Positions 54,299 to 64,000 of a DNA stretch of 64,000 nt are shown here, piece after piece (the stretch's first letter is position 1; each line of letters opens with the position of its first letter). The DNA lies in assembly GCA_039707465.1 (NCBI GenBank), contig CM077644.1, positions 186,049,462-186,113,461 on the forward strand. The letters are read 5' to 3'. Below the pieces are notes generated by a model. The model did not search any database, had not been told where the DNA came from, and saw nothing but the letters and a program-made list of their open reading frames with translations. Made by a program: the position numbers and the translations under genes. The DNA comes from Rhabdophis nuchalis. Its lineage: Eukaryota > Chordata > Lepidosauria > Squamata > Natricidae.

Positions 54299-54572
54299 TG
54301 TATAAAACCACAAGCATAAATACAATATTAAAATGAATTAAACTTAAACCCTGCGCTAAAATCCCAAACCAACTAAAACTAAACCCCTAAAAAACCCCAA
54401 TAAAATAGTTCGATTACCCCAGGCCGGCCAGGCAGAAGAAGTGAGTTTTTAGTTTTTGACGGAAGGAGCGGAGGTCCATAGTTGTTTTAATTTCAGGGGG
54501 AAGGTCGTTCCAGAGGGTCAGGCCCGCCACAGAGAAGGCCCTTCCCCTGGGCGTCACCTGCTGGCATAGTAA

Positions 54573-54679
54573 AGCTGGATCTTAAGAGAATTGAAAGTTG
54601 CAAATGCCCCAATATGCTGCGCTTTCATCTTAGAAACCTTTAATATATAGCAAATCAATTTTGGATTTTTAACATAGCT
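54573..54679. other. Spacer, possibly RTE-derived
   Basis: Between the LINE and the GC-rich hAT; no clear match. Confidence 0.3.
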
Positions 54680-54687
54680 AGGGGTGG

Positions 54688-55390
54688 CAGAGGCGTAGCG
54701 TGGGGGATGCAGGGGGGGCCGGCCGCACCGGGTGCAACATCTGGGGGGGCGCGCTCGCATCGCGCACCCCGCCTGCCTCAGGCCGGCCTCCCGCCTCAGC
54801 CCCGTCCCGCCGCAGACGCCGCCCCGACAAAGTTTTGACACTCGCGGGAAGGGAGGCGGAGGCGCCACGGAGCTTCCCCTCCTGCGGCGTCGAGGGAGCG
54901 CAGAGAGGCGGGGAAAGGCCAGGCGGCGCCGAACGGGGAAGCCTGGGCGGAGGCGGCGGAGAGAGCCCGGGTGGAAGTCGCTAGCTCCGGCGGCCGGAGG
55001 GGTCCCCTGCTCAGCCCACCCGGGGAGGGTCGAGAATGCGAGCGAGGGGCCGGGAAGGAGGAGGAGGCGGAGGAGGAGCTCCCGCTGCAAATTGACACCC
55101 CGGGCGAGCAGGAGGAGGGGGGAGGAGGAACGCCCCCCCGCCAGACACCCCCTTCCGCTCCTCATCCCCCTCCGCCCCCACCCTTTTCCTCCGGGACCCC
55201 CCAGCGCCACGCCCCCTCCCCGTGCAGGGCGTCCCCTCCCGCTCCCCCCCGCCCCCGATGCGCGCACTTTTCCGTCTCTTCCCACTTTTATTGTGGTTTG
55301 AAAGCGGAGCGAGGGACTATCTGGGGGAGGGTTAGGGGGCGCAAATTACTTGCCTTGCCCCGGGTGCTGACAACCCACGCTACGCCACTG
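54688..55390. mobile_element. GC-rich hAT-type element, 703 bp, perfect TSD
   Basis: Ends CAGAGGCGTAGCGTGGG and CCCACGCTACGCCACTG, 16 of 17 bases inverted-repeat identical. Octamers AGGGGTGG are identical (54680-54687 and 55391-55398). The interior is CpG-dense. Overlapping ORFs up to 243 codons on both strands are proline/arginine-rich and have no transposase motif, so they are called spurious. Confidence 0.95.
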
Positions 55391-55398
55391 AGGGGTGG

Positions 55399-55760
55399 AG
55401 CACAGAAAGATACACACTCAGCATTATAGGACAAGATAGAAAGACATGCACATGGATTAGAGAACAAACGAAAGTATATGATATCATCAAGAGAGTAAAA
55501 GAATTAATGGAAATGGGCTGGTCACATAGCAAGAAGACCTGATGGCAGGTGGACCAAGGGAGTCGTACAATAGATCCCACTTGAGAAAAAGCATCCACAA
55601 AAGAGTCCTAAAACAAGATGGATTGATGACATCAGCAAGTATTGTGGGCCCAACTAGCAAAAGAAAGCTCAGGAGTGTATTGGTAGGAAACATGCGGAAG
55701 AGGTCTTCATCCTGCAGTGGATAGACAATGACTATAAAATGATGATGATGATTGAAACCA
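55399..55760 (+). pseudogene. RTE-clade LINE ORF2 C-terminus
   Basis: The plus strand across two frames reads SIIGQDRKTCTWIREQT, VYDIIKRVKEL, then KWAGHIARRPDGRWTKGV, an in-frame TAG where this family has tryptophan, KTRWIDDISKYCGPN, and GRKHAEEVFILQWIDND. WAGHIAR..DGRWTK and RW.DDI..(Y/F).G are hallmarks of the region downstream of the RT in RTE-like LINEs. The element ends with GATGATGATGATT, a trinucleotide tail typical of the clade. The GC-rich hAT sits at its left edge. Confidence 0.82.
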
Positions 55761-56523
55761 TTGAAACAGCATAGAATTTCTCTGTTTGATGAATGTAGAC
55801 CTGAAATATTACTATACTATACTGTATACCTATTACTATATAATTTCAGAACAATTAGAAATATTCAAACATACAGTCTTCTGTTAGAACGAAGCTAAAA
55901 GTTCATATTCTCAAATTTTTAATTTTGGCTTTAAGTATGATTGATGGGAATTTGAAACCAGCTGCTGCAGTTTCTTGGCAGGTTCTGCTCTCTGAAGCAC
56001 TTTAATTCCAGGCACCCTTACTTCCAGTATGCTCTCTTTTTTATAATGGCAAAATATCAATAATATACATCTTTTTCCAGGTAGAAAGCTGGACATGGCA
56101 TTTTAATGGCATGCATTCCAAAAAGTAAGTTGAGCCAGGATCCAAACAACATTAGTTGAAATTAATTACCACCCAAATTGGATTCAAATTAAATGTGATT
56201 AATTAACTACAGCTAATTACATCTGGTGTATTTTGCCACAGTTACATTCAACTACATTAAACAATTATTGTTTTGGTAACAATTTTTGGAAGGGCCCTGA
56301 AGATCACATCCACGGCTTCTGGAAGCCTCCAGTATTGTAATACATTCTCATAATAGCATGTACCCTTGAAAGAACAATAACTCTGAATCTAAGAGAACCT
56401 TTCCAAGAATCAATACTATTGCACTGGTTTCTGCTCCTTACCCCATTCTCAGCTAGTGTGATTTCTTCCTATCCTTCAGTCAGAAAGAAAATATATTGAC
56501 ATAAATTGCACTTGTACTACCTT
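55761..56523. other. Unique AT-rich stretch with ATTA-motif cluster
   Basis: The interval 56150-56280 holds at least six ATTA/TAATTA cores ('aattaattacc', 'gattaattaac', 'gctaattaca'). No repeat family recognised. It could be a homeodomain-binding enhancer or just AT-rich sequence. Confidence 0.35.
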
Positions 56524-56877
56524 CACTGCGGTGGCTCAGGGGCTAAAATGCTGAGCTTGTCAATCAGAAGGTCGGCAGTTTAGTGGTTCAAATCCCTAGC
56601 ACCGTGTAACGGAGTGAGCTCCCGTTACTTGTCCCAGATTTTGCCAACCTAGCAGTTCGAAAGCATGTAAAAATGCAAGTAGAAAAATAGGAACCACCTT
56701 TGGTGGGAAGGTAACAGTATTCCATGTGCCTTCAGCATTTAGTCATGCTGGCCACATGATCACGGAGACGTCTTCGGACAGCTCTGGCTCTTCAGCTTTG
56801 AAATGGAGATGAGCACCACCCCCTAGAGTCAGGAACGACTAGCACATATGTGTGAGAGGAAACATTTACCTTTACCG
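56524..56877 (+). mobile_element. Sauria-type tRNA SINE, full-length
   Basis: The tRNA-like head GCGGTGGCTCAGGGGCTAAA, B-box-like GTGGTTCAAATCC, then 'acggagtgagctcccgttac', 'agtcatgctggccacatg', 'catatgtgtgagaggaaac' and an ATTTACCTTTACC tail. It is the best-preserved of the four copies in this window. Confidence 0.95.
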
Positions 56878-57867
56878 CAGTACTTTCACCATGCCTCAGC
56901 AACAAGGTCTGTGAGGGAAACTTAGTACAGCAACCTTCCTGTCCTTCTTTCTCCTTACATAAAGTCTCACTTGTTTGGAGAAAAAAAACCAGTCACAAAT
57001 GATCCTCCTAAATCTGTGGTGCATATTGTGTGCGTGTGTGTGTGTTTGTGTGTACGAGAGAGAAGGTGTCTTCAAAAGTGTGTATGAATGTGTTATCATG
57101 ATAGCTGCCATCAAGAGTCCGTTTGGAGTTACTGCAAGCTGGACGCAGTTGGCAAAGTCTTTTCATGCCACAGATATGGGAACTCTTCCACCTTAAAACC
57201 AAATTGATTGTGTTGCTGGGAGTACACTTTATAGGTAAACACAGTCTGAGGAGGCAACTTTCAAGAACTTACTTGTTATGCTGCCTGGCTTTTAAAGCAG
57301 GTTTCAGAAGAAAAAGGAGAGGCTATAATAAGATTCCTAGGAAAGGCTTGCATGCTTCCTTAAATACTCCGACGAATAAACAAATATACCACACACATTG
57401 CTTGACATTCAAGGCACTGAAACGAGGAAGTGAAATCAGGCAAAGGATTTGAGACCATGGCTCCCTCTTATACAACTTTTTAGTAATATAGTGCTGCATT
57501 TATTTTAGCACTGATAGATTTGCTTTGTGGAAACTCTTTCCAACACATCAGAAAATGTATCCGTGCGAGAGGCTCACCCGCTCTGTTAAATCTATTTTTG
57601 TGCTTATTGTAGCTATTTTGGAAAGGGTTGAACACCAAAAGGGATGGCAAGACAGTTCCACAAATGTGTTGTCATTTCAGAACGGAGGAAGGAATTGTGC
57701 CAAATGTTGGAATAGTTTAGTACTGCCAGTTTTAAATGTGTGAATGTGTCATGAATGACATAAGAGAGCTGGGTTTGTCGACAGAAGAGTCTCCTTTTGG
57801 AATCAGCCTCCTGTTCTGAAATTCATATTGTTGTCGTTTTATGAGCATCTTTGAAATTCAGCCTGAA
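56878..57867. other. Unique stretch
   Basis: ORFs of 60-109 codons have no recognisable domain. A short GT run lies at 57033-57055. Confidence 0.45.
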
Positions 57868-58037
57868 TAGATACTCCTCAACTTACAACAGTTCATTTAG
57901 TGAATGTTCAAAGCTACAGAAGCATTGAAAAAAGTGACATAAGCATTTTTCAAACTTATACTGCTGCAGCATCACCATGGCCAGGTGCTTAAAATCCAGG
58001 TGTTTGGTAACTGGTTCACGTTTATGATGGTTGCAAT

Positions 58038-58735
58038 CAATGGTGGGATTCAAAAATTTTTACTACCAGTTCTGTGGACATGGCTTGGCGGGCGTGGCAG
58101 GGGAAGGTTACTGCAAAATCCCCATTCCCTCCTGATCAGCTGGGATTCGGAAGGCAGAAAATAGATGGGGACAGGGACAGTCAGAGGAGGTACCATATTT
58201 TTTGAAGATGCACCAAGATTTTGAAGAGGACAATTAAAAAAAAAGTTTTTGTACTCTGCAGACCTCCCAAAAGTGGCCTGTTTTTCACAAAAACGGGCCT
58301 ATTTCTTGTCAAATAGGCGTAGCCTATAGGAGGCTTACAGAGTGCTCCTGGGGGTTGCCCCCCCAAATGAGCAAAAAATGATCCATTTTTTGCAAAAATG
58401 GGGCTATTTTTTGTCAAAAAAGGGTGTGCATATCCTTATAGAGTGCTCCTGAGGGCTGGGGGGGGGGCAAAAATGAGCAAAAAACAGTCCCAAGGAGCAC
58501 CCTGGAAGCCTCCTAAAGGCTATGCACGGCCATTTTTGCAAAGGGGGTGGAGTTTCGGGAGGTCAAAAGTGCTGTATTCAGTGTATAAGACGCACCCAGA
58601 TTTTCACCTCTGTTTTGAGGGGAAAATGTGCGTCTTATACTCCAAAAATACGGTATTTACTGGTTCTCCAAACTACTCAAAATTTCCACTACCGGTTCTC
58701 CAGAACTGGTCAGAACCTGCTGAATACCACCTCTG
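58038..58735. mobile_element. hAT-type element (GGTGGGATT family), middle layer
   Basis: Left end CAATGGTGGGATTC, right end AATACCACCTCTG. Octamers GTTGCAAT (58030) and GTTTCAGT (58736) match at 6 of 8. Apart from the insertion it is collinear with 19441-19674. Confidence 0.9.
58193..58653. mobile_element. TA-flanked TIR element, inner layer
   Basis: Left end CCATATTTTTTGAAGATGC and right end GCGTCTTATACTCCAAAAAT plus ACGG, with TA on both sides (58191-58192 and 58654-58655). 461 bp and a relative of 51956-53705, sharing 'agtgctcctggggg' and 'gtgcgtcttatactcc'. The interior has three copies of an 'agagtgctcctg' block. Confidence 0.9.
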
Positions 58736-58958
58736 GTTTCAGTGTCCCAGAGTCATGTGATCCCCTTTTGTGACCTTCTTACAAGCAAAGTCAAGGGGGA
58801 AACCAGATTCATTAACCCTAACTTTACAACTGCAGTGATTCACGTAAGAACAGCGGGAAGAAAGATAATAAAATGGGGCAAAATTCTCTTAACAAATGTT
58901 TCGCTCAGCAAGAGAAATTTTGGGCTCAATGGTAGTCGTAAGTCAAAAACGACCAGTG

Positions 58959-60902
58959 TTTTCAGGAGACAGAGATCAAGTTCGTTTGTTTGTTTTTAAA
59001 TGGCTTTAATCTTTGCTGAAGAGTGAGCAGACTGGGTGCACTGCCAGTTCTTTACTTGACCATGTGGGCCCATTAGATTTCCTCCCCCACCCTTTCCTGC
59101 TAGGGAGGCGCTGCAGAGCTGTTCTTCTGGCCTACATGCATCTCATGATTAATTGGATGAAATATCTCAGTGCTTATTAGTGGGCTGGTGGTGGGAAGAC
59201 TGATGATCAGCCCTCGCTGTCGTTTTGGCACTGAACCTTTCATTCGGAACCCAAAGATAAGTTGTGGTCGTGGCTTGGGAACAGAAGGAGATGTGCTGGG
59301 GTGGCAGTGCAGGCTCATGGACTCAGGAAGGGAAAGGCAGCCTGGCTGGCGAGATGAGTAAATCGTATTCTCTGAACGCCCAGTTGCTTATTCATGCTGT
59401 GGATGAGAAAGCTTGGCAAAGGCGAGTGCAGCCTTCGCACGGTTGCCTAGAGATAGCTGTCTATAAAACCGTGCAGCGGCTTTATTGGGATTTTTTCTCC
59501 CCTAATCCTCTTCTCACGGCCAGTAGGAACATCAGTCATCTTTGTCAGTTGAAGATCTGTACAGAATGGCAATTTAATTAGCATCCTTATCTAGAATACT
59601 GAGCTTTGGGTTGTTGTTGAGCTGTTTATTGAAATAAAACACAATTCTAACAAAACATTTGCTGCCTGACTCCCTCCCAAACATACCAGTGATTCTGAAA
59701 TGATTCTCAATTATTGTACCGAGAAAAACTAGATGCTGCTGCCTGTATCAGTTTTGCAAATGTGGATTCCTTCCCTCCCTCCCTCCCTCCCTCCCTCCCT
59801 CCCTCCCTCCCTCCCTCCCTCCCTCCCTCCCTCCCTTTCTTCCTTCCCATGGATGAAAGTCTATAAAGTTGTAACCATCTTCATATTTTTCCTAGACTCA
59901 AAAGCAGACAAAGCTTTGAGATTCAGTGTCCTTATTTTTCATGTTTCTGATCTTAAACTAACTTCCTCTTGTTTTTCTATCACTTTTAGCATTTTAATTT
60001 GGACTAATGCAAAAGTTCATTTTTGCACATTTATCTTATTGAGCCATGTCTCCTGCAAGCAATATTCCACAATAGAAACCAATTTGACAGAGGATACTTT
60101 TCCATTATAGCATCAGTATATGTACTTTTAGATTAGATAATTGCCTATTACACATGTTACATACTGGTAAATTGAAGAAATGGAATTAAAATGGATAACT
60201 GTTTAGGTAAATTTGCAATCCAAATTATTTTCTCTCCATGCTGATCATAAAACTCAGCTATTTCCTCTTCTTACGTATGGTGGTTTGAACATAAACCTGG
60301 ATGATTGCCATATTAAAGGCAGGTCCACAAAGTTTAAATGATATTATTGGGTCATTGATTGCTTTGTAGCCAAGAATCGTTCCTGCTAAATCCCATTTAA
60401 CTATAAAAGCATTAGGCTGAAGTCAGACTAGGATTATAGAATATAAAAAGGAGCAGTTCCAAGAGGGGCACTAAGTCAATATTTGCTTTGATTAAAAAAC
60501 AGTATGATGGAAAGAGCTACAGTCAGCACAACATTTCTGAGTGTTTAGTGGCAACCTTCATGGAAAACTCTTCTCACACTGAAAGCTTGTAGCACAATTT
60601 ATCATCAATGCAAATGGCACTGGAAGCTAGACAAACAAACACTCTGGAACTGGTTGCTGAGCAAAGGGAAGCATACAGTTCGAAAAAAATGTCCCAGGGT
60701 CACCTTGGGGATGCTCTTCCCAGGCTCTTCTCTGTGCCAGAATGGAAGTAAATCAACCTATAGCTGACCTCTCAGCACATTGTGCTGCTGTCCATGTTGG
60801 AATGGAGCCAACCCATAGGCTGCAAAGGGAGTAAACCTGGTGAAATTTGTTTCTATTTTTAATATCTAAGGCAATATGGAAGTTGTCAAATTAATGAACA
60901 CA
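58959..60902. other. Unique stretch with CCCT microsatellite
   Basis: No gene recognised. The interval 59040-59580 is repeat-free with even composition, including 'cctacatgcatctcatgatt' and 'aattggatgaaatatctcag', and is a candidate conserved element. A 105-codon ORF at 59264-59581 has no known motif. Confidence 0.4.
59769..59838. repeat. (CCCT)n microsatellite
   Basis: About 17 CCCT units. Confidence 0.97.
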
Positions 60903-60910
60903 CCCTAAGA

Positions 60911-61420
60911 CAGTGATGGCTAACCCTTTTATCGCCCCATGCCAAAAGCACATGCCTATGGGTGTGACGGCATGCATGTGCACACACACCCATAATGCAA
61001 TGTGTGTGCGAACGCATGTGCGCTCCACCCCCTGCACATGGGTGCACACACACACGCCCATATTTGGTTTCCAGGTTGGTGCAGGAGGCTTTCCAGACCC
61101 AAAACAGGTGCAAGGGGGGCCCTCACGCATCGCCATTTTCAGGCTGGAAGGTCTCCTGCACCAACCTGGAGGCCAAAATGGGGTGTGAGGGTGCTGCATG
61201 AGGCTCTAAAATGCAATGTGAGCACCCGCCCATGCATGCATGCATGTGTGTGTCCCCTGCATGCGCCCCATGCATGCACGGCAAAGACCAGAAGACTATC
61301 TGGCTGGTGGGAGGTGCATGTGTATGCGTGATGCAGCTGGGCTGGGGCGACAGCTGGCATGCCCGCAGAGAGGGCACTATGTGACACCTATGGCACGCGC
61401 GTCATAGGTTTGCCATCATG
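60911..61420. mobile_element. hAT-type element (GATGGC family)
   Basis: Left end CAGTGATGGCTAACC, right end GGTTTGCCATCATG. Flanks CCCTAAGA (60903) and GCCTAAAA (61421) match at 6 of 8 and both have a central TA. The interior alternates 'gcatgcatg' and 'cacacaca' purine-pyrimidine runs and an inverted 'ccaggttggtgcaggag' / 'ctcctgcaccaacctgg' pair (61070-61092 and 61149-61171). ORFs inside are shadows. Confidence 0.87.
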
Positions 61421-61428
61421 GCCTAAAA

Positions 61429-62296
61429 GTTCTACATGGAACCTGCGTTCATAAAAGGTTTTAGTAAGGTGATACTTTTCACCTAAACCTCAGATTGCAT
61501 GTTTTATCTCCTAAAGAGATCAATAACCTCATAAAACAATTGACAAATATCTATTCCATGGTGAATATTTCCAATAGGGCTATATTCTGATTTCCTGATC
61601 TTCTGCCTCAGAGTGAATGGGTGTTTGAACACAGTATCCTTATGGAACCATAAAGTAGTTGTGCCTTTTCCAAGATCATAAAAGTATCTGCAGACCCTGG
61701 AAAAGAGGAAGATCTTTTAAAATTCCATTTAGATTTGTGCTCTTATAGCACTTATTAAAGATGAAATCTGAAGCCCTGAACATTCTTTGGAATAAACCTT
61801 TGCATCTCTATTATTGGAAAGGGAACACAGAGAGACCGGGCAAATTAGACTTCAGAAGAATATCTCCAAAGTTTAGAGAAAAACCACTTTTTATAGAAAA
61901 AGTTTCAAATGAATGTTTTTATGGATTTGATGTTCTTCTCATCTGTTTAGCTGGAAACTTTGCTACAAATTAGGATTAGAAATTAAGGAAATGATTTCCT
62001 TGAAGAAGGAAGCCTTGAGAAATTAAGAAAAACTATAAACACATCCAAATTTGTGTAGAAAAAAATGCAAGCAAACAGTCAGATGCCAGAAACCCAAAAC
62101 TTAAAGGAACATAATACTAGAACCTGTGCTCACATCTTCATATTGTCTTCAACCACATAGAAATTGGTTTCACAAGAGGCAATGATGGCTGCTGGAACCT
62201 TAATATATTTTATATATTTTAACTATATATTTTAAAAGAATGATTTGTGGAAGGTAAGACTTTCATAGAGATAGAGGGAATAAGATAGAAACCTTT
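61429..62296. other. Unique AT-rich stretch
   Basis: Nothing recognised. Confidence 0.45.
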
Positions 62297-62641
62297 AAAA
62301 GGTAAAGGTTCCCCTCGCACATATGTGTTAGTTGTTCCCATCTCTAGGCGGCAATGCTCATCTCTGTTTCAAAGCCGAAGAGCCAGCGCTGTCCGAAGAC
62401 ATCTCTGTGGTCATGTGGTCAGCATGACTAAATGCCAAAGGCACACAGAATTGTTACCTTCCCACCAAAGGTGGTTCCTATTTTTCTACTTGCCTTTTTA
62501 CATGCTTTTGAACTGCTAAATTGGCAGAAGCTGGGACAAGCAACGGGAGCTCACTCCGTTACATGGTGCTAGATATTCGAACTGCCGAACTGCTGACCTT
62601 TCTGATCGACAAGCTGAGCATCTTAGCCACTGAGCCACCTC
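62297..62641 (-). mobile_element. Sauria-type tRNA SINE, nearly complete
   Basis: Complement orientation: the tail AAAGGTAAAGGTTCCCC, then 'gcacatatgtgttagttg', 'gtggtcatgtggtcagcatg', 'ccttcccaccaaaggtgg', 'cgggagctcactccgttac' and the head 'cttagccactgagccacc'. Confidence 0.94.
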
Positions 62642-63371
62642 TCAGAAACCTTTAAAATAAGAGAAAATAAAAGATTACTTTTGCCCAAGGAAGAGGTGGA
62701 ATGGAGAAAGCACGAGGTCCAAATGGGGTTCCTCTCTCTGCAGCTAACAAGGAAAGAAGAGCAGCCTGTGGGGTGCAAAGGATTCGAGAGTATCTGCTGG
62801 CAGCTTGGCCAACGCTGAGAAACAAAGAGTAGCTGGGATTTTCATCAGGAAATAAATTAGGGCAACATCAGAATTGTTTTGAGGGAGGCCTGAAGTTGAA
62901 GGCTGAGAGTGAAAAAACAGACTGGATACAGATGGGCCAGACAGGAGAAGGCAGAAGGAGAATCTATCATGTGAGACCTGCAGAGACAATCGTTGCTGTG
63001 GGCTTTTTTGCAAGAGAAGTGAAAGAATTGGATTGTTAAACTATATACTGTGCTTTAGAAGCTGCACACTTTTCAGATGACTGCATAGCCTGCTGCACTA
63101 GTTCTGGACAAACCTGTCTGCCGGGCACAAGAAGATTTATTCCACTGAGTTCAACACCTTATTGATTTCCTTTATTTCTGGAGATTCTAAACAGCTTGTG
63201 AACCACGTGTCTCCTCTCCGTATACCTGTTTTTTTTAATACAAATAATGAAGTTGTTCTTTTCTGATCATAACTAATAGTGATTTTTTAAAATTAAATGT
63301 CTCAGGGAAGAGGGAACATTATCTTTCAAGTCTTATTGCTGATTGGACACTTTGGGTGGTTTACAATACAT
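62642..63371. other. Unique stretch
   Basis: Nothing recognised. An 89-codon minus ORF at 62744 lacks known motifs. Confidence 0.4.
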
Positions 63372-63379
63372 GTTCACAT

Positions 63380-63873
63380 CAGGGCTGAGTTCCTGCCAGT
63401 TCTAACCTCTTCTATAGAAGAGGTTCCACAGATCTACAGTGCCGTTTAGAACCGGTTCCAGTTCCCTCCCCCCGCCCGTCCGCACATCATCAAGATGAAG
63501 AGCGAGAGGAGGAATTCTGGGAGTTGAAGTCCACAAGTCTTAAAGCTGTCAAGTTTGAACACCCCTGGTGGTTTTTTCCCAAAGGGTTAGGGGTGCAAGG
63601 GTCTTGTAACTTGACAGCTTTAAGACTTGCATTTTTCAAATGCAAGAGTTTCTGAGCCAATATTTTGATTGCTAAGCAAGAGTGTTGTTAAGTGCATTTC
63701 ACCACATTTTACAAGTTGGCCACACTCACCCAGTTACATGACTGCCAAGCCACTCCCACCCAGTCACATGGCCGGCAAGCCACTCCCACCCAGTCACGTG
63801 GCCGGCAAGCCACTCCTACAAAGCACGCCACACCTACAGAAGAGGTTCTAAAAATTTTTGAAACCCGCCACTG
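63380..63873. mobile_element. hAT-type element with perfect TSD carrying a second inverted repeat
   Basis: Ends CAGGGCTGAGTTCC and GAAACCCGCCACTG. Octamers GTTCACAT are identical (63372-63379 and 63874-63881). The right part matches 16656 reversed, including three 'caagccactcccacccagtc' repeats. Inside, CAAGTCTTAAAGCTGTCAAG (63534-63553) returns as its exact reverse complement at 63610-63629, a rearranged remnant of the hairpin hAT family. Confidence 0.92.
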
Positions 63874-63881
63874 GTTCACAT

Positions 63882-64000
63882 GCATGCAATTAAAATCTAA
63901 TTAAAAACAGTTAAAACAGCCTCTAATGGTACACATATTATTGAACAAGACAGTCTATGCTTCTAACTGAAAAATGAACAGAGTGGGAACTGAGGACAGA
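63882..64000. other. Window end, nothing recognised
   Basis: Short AT-rich tail of the window without identifiable features. Confidence 0.4.

Larger units (their letters stand above)
53946..54572 (-). mobile_element. L3/CR1-like LINE 3' end (ATT-tail type), split by another LINE tail
   Basis: The (AAT)n run at 53948-54013 is the tail. Then come 'ccctgaagggactcgaggcg' and, after an interruption, the 3' UTR and C-terminal codons ('cagaaggcccttcccctggg' side). 5'-truncated at about 54572. It is the same subfamily as 21178. Confidence 0.88.
57868..58958. mobile_element. TA-flanked 'CAGGTAGTCC' DNA element, outer layer of a triple nest
   Basis: Left part 57868-58037 (ATACTCCTCAACTTACAACA) and right part 58736-58958 (to GGTAGTCGTAAGTC) align with the intact copy at 19937. 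The gap falls after 'gatggttgcaat' and resumes at 'gtgtcccagagtcatgtgat'. The ends are partly decayed. Confidence 0.87.

Noticed and set aside
54554..55301. ORFs of 94-243 codons, proline/arginine-rich, resembling a GC-rich first exon
   Set aside because: They fall in a hAT element with perfect octamer duplication, overlap on both strands and lack any motif.
47703..56877. tRNA genes suggested by A/B-box-like sequence
   Set aside because: The sequences are the heads of SINEs and do not complete a cloverleaf.
59264..59581. 105-codon plus-strand ORF in unique sequence
   Set aside because: No motif, and the composition changes along its length, so it reads as chance. The DNA is kept only as a possible conserved element.

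Overview
The window is vertebrate repeat-rich DNA with no recognisable host protein-coding gene. The repeat set points to a squamate reptile, most likely a snake: Sauria-type tRNA SINEs ending in ACCTTTACC, a second tRNA SINE ending in GCTATTGCTATT, CR1 and L3/CR1-like LINEs, RTE-clade and Penelope-like remnants, many short hAT elements, and long microsatellites attached to LINE tails. The organism call is an inference from repeat content, not from a gene.

Layout. 0-5 kb: unique AT-rich sequence, a 3' L3/CR1 fragment (1.6-2.3 kb), a palindromic hAT element (3.47 kb) and a second hAT (4.2 kb). 6.1-7.4 kb: a TA-flanked 'CAGGTAGTCC' DNA element split by a SINE-like element and a CR1 end. 8-11 kb: hAT hairpin, CR1 fragment, another TA element and a compound AAT/AAC microsatellite. 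12.5-20.3 kb: a run of hAT and TA elements, including two hATs side by side with the target octamer present three times. 21.2-25.7 kb: a near full-length minus-strand L3/CR1-like LINE with endonuclease and reverse transcriptase in one frame, broken by a single TGA. 26.0-26.7 kb: a GC-rich hAT element with a long internal hairpin. 29-31 kb: LINE end split by a hairpin hAT, then another hAT. 31-35.7 kb: mostly unique. 35.7-37.4 kb: a very old LINE carrying two hATs. 38.6-40.1 kb: a 5'-truncated LINE inside a TA element. 45.6-47 kb: a frameshifted LINE. 47.5-51 kb: SINEs, an RTE fragment and an L2-like LINE holding a SINE that holds a hAT. 52-53.7 kb: a 1.75 kb TA-flanked TIR element swollen by microsatellite and a Penelope-like fragment. 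54-55.8 kb: two LINE tails, one inside the other, then a GC-rich hAT inside an RTE remnant. 57.9-59 kb: a three-level transposon stack. 60.9-63.9 kb: more hATs and a Sauria SINE.

Nothing here forms a multi-gene system. The strongest signals are the insertion histories, which target-site duplications and empty-site relatives inside the same window let one read directly. Two groups of hAT elements differ in target preference (central TA versus T at position 2), suggesting mobilisation by two kinds of hAT transposase. All L3/CR1 LINE pieces lie on the minus strand. Two ORFs outside repeats (14.4 kb and 45.1 kb) and a few homeobox-motif-rich or conserved-looking unique stretches are the only hints of host function, and all are weak.
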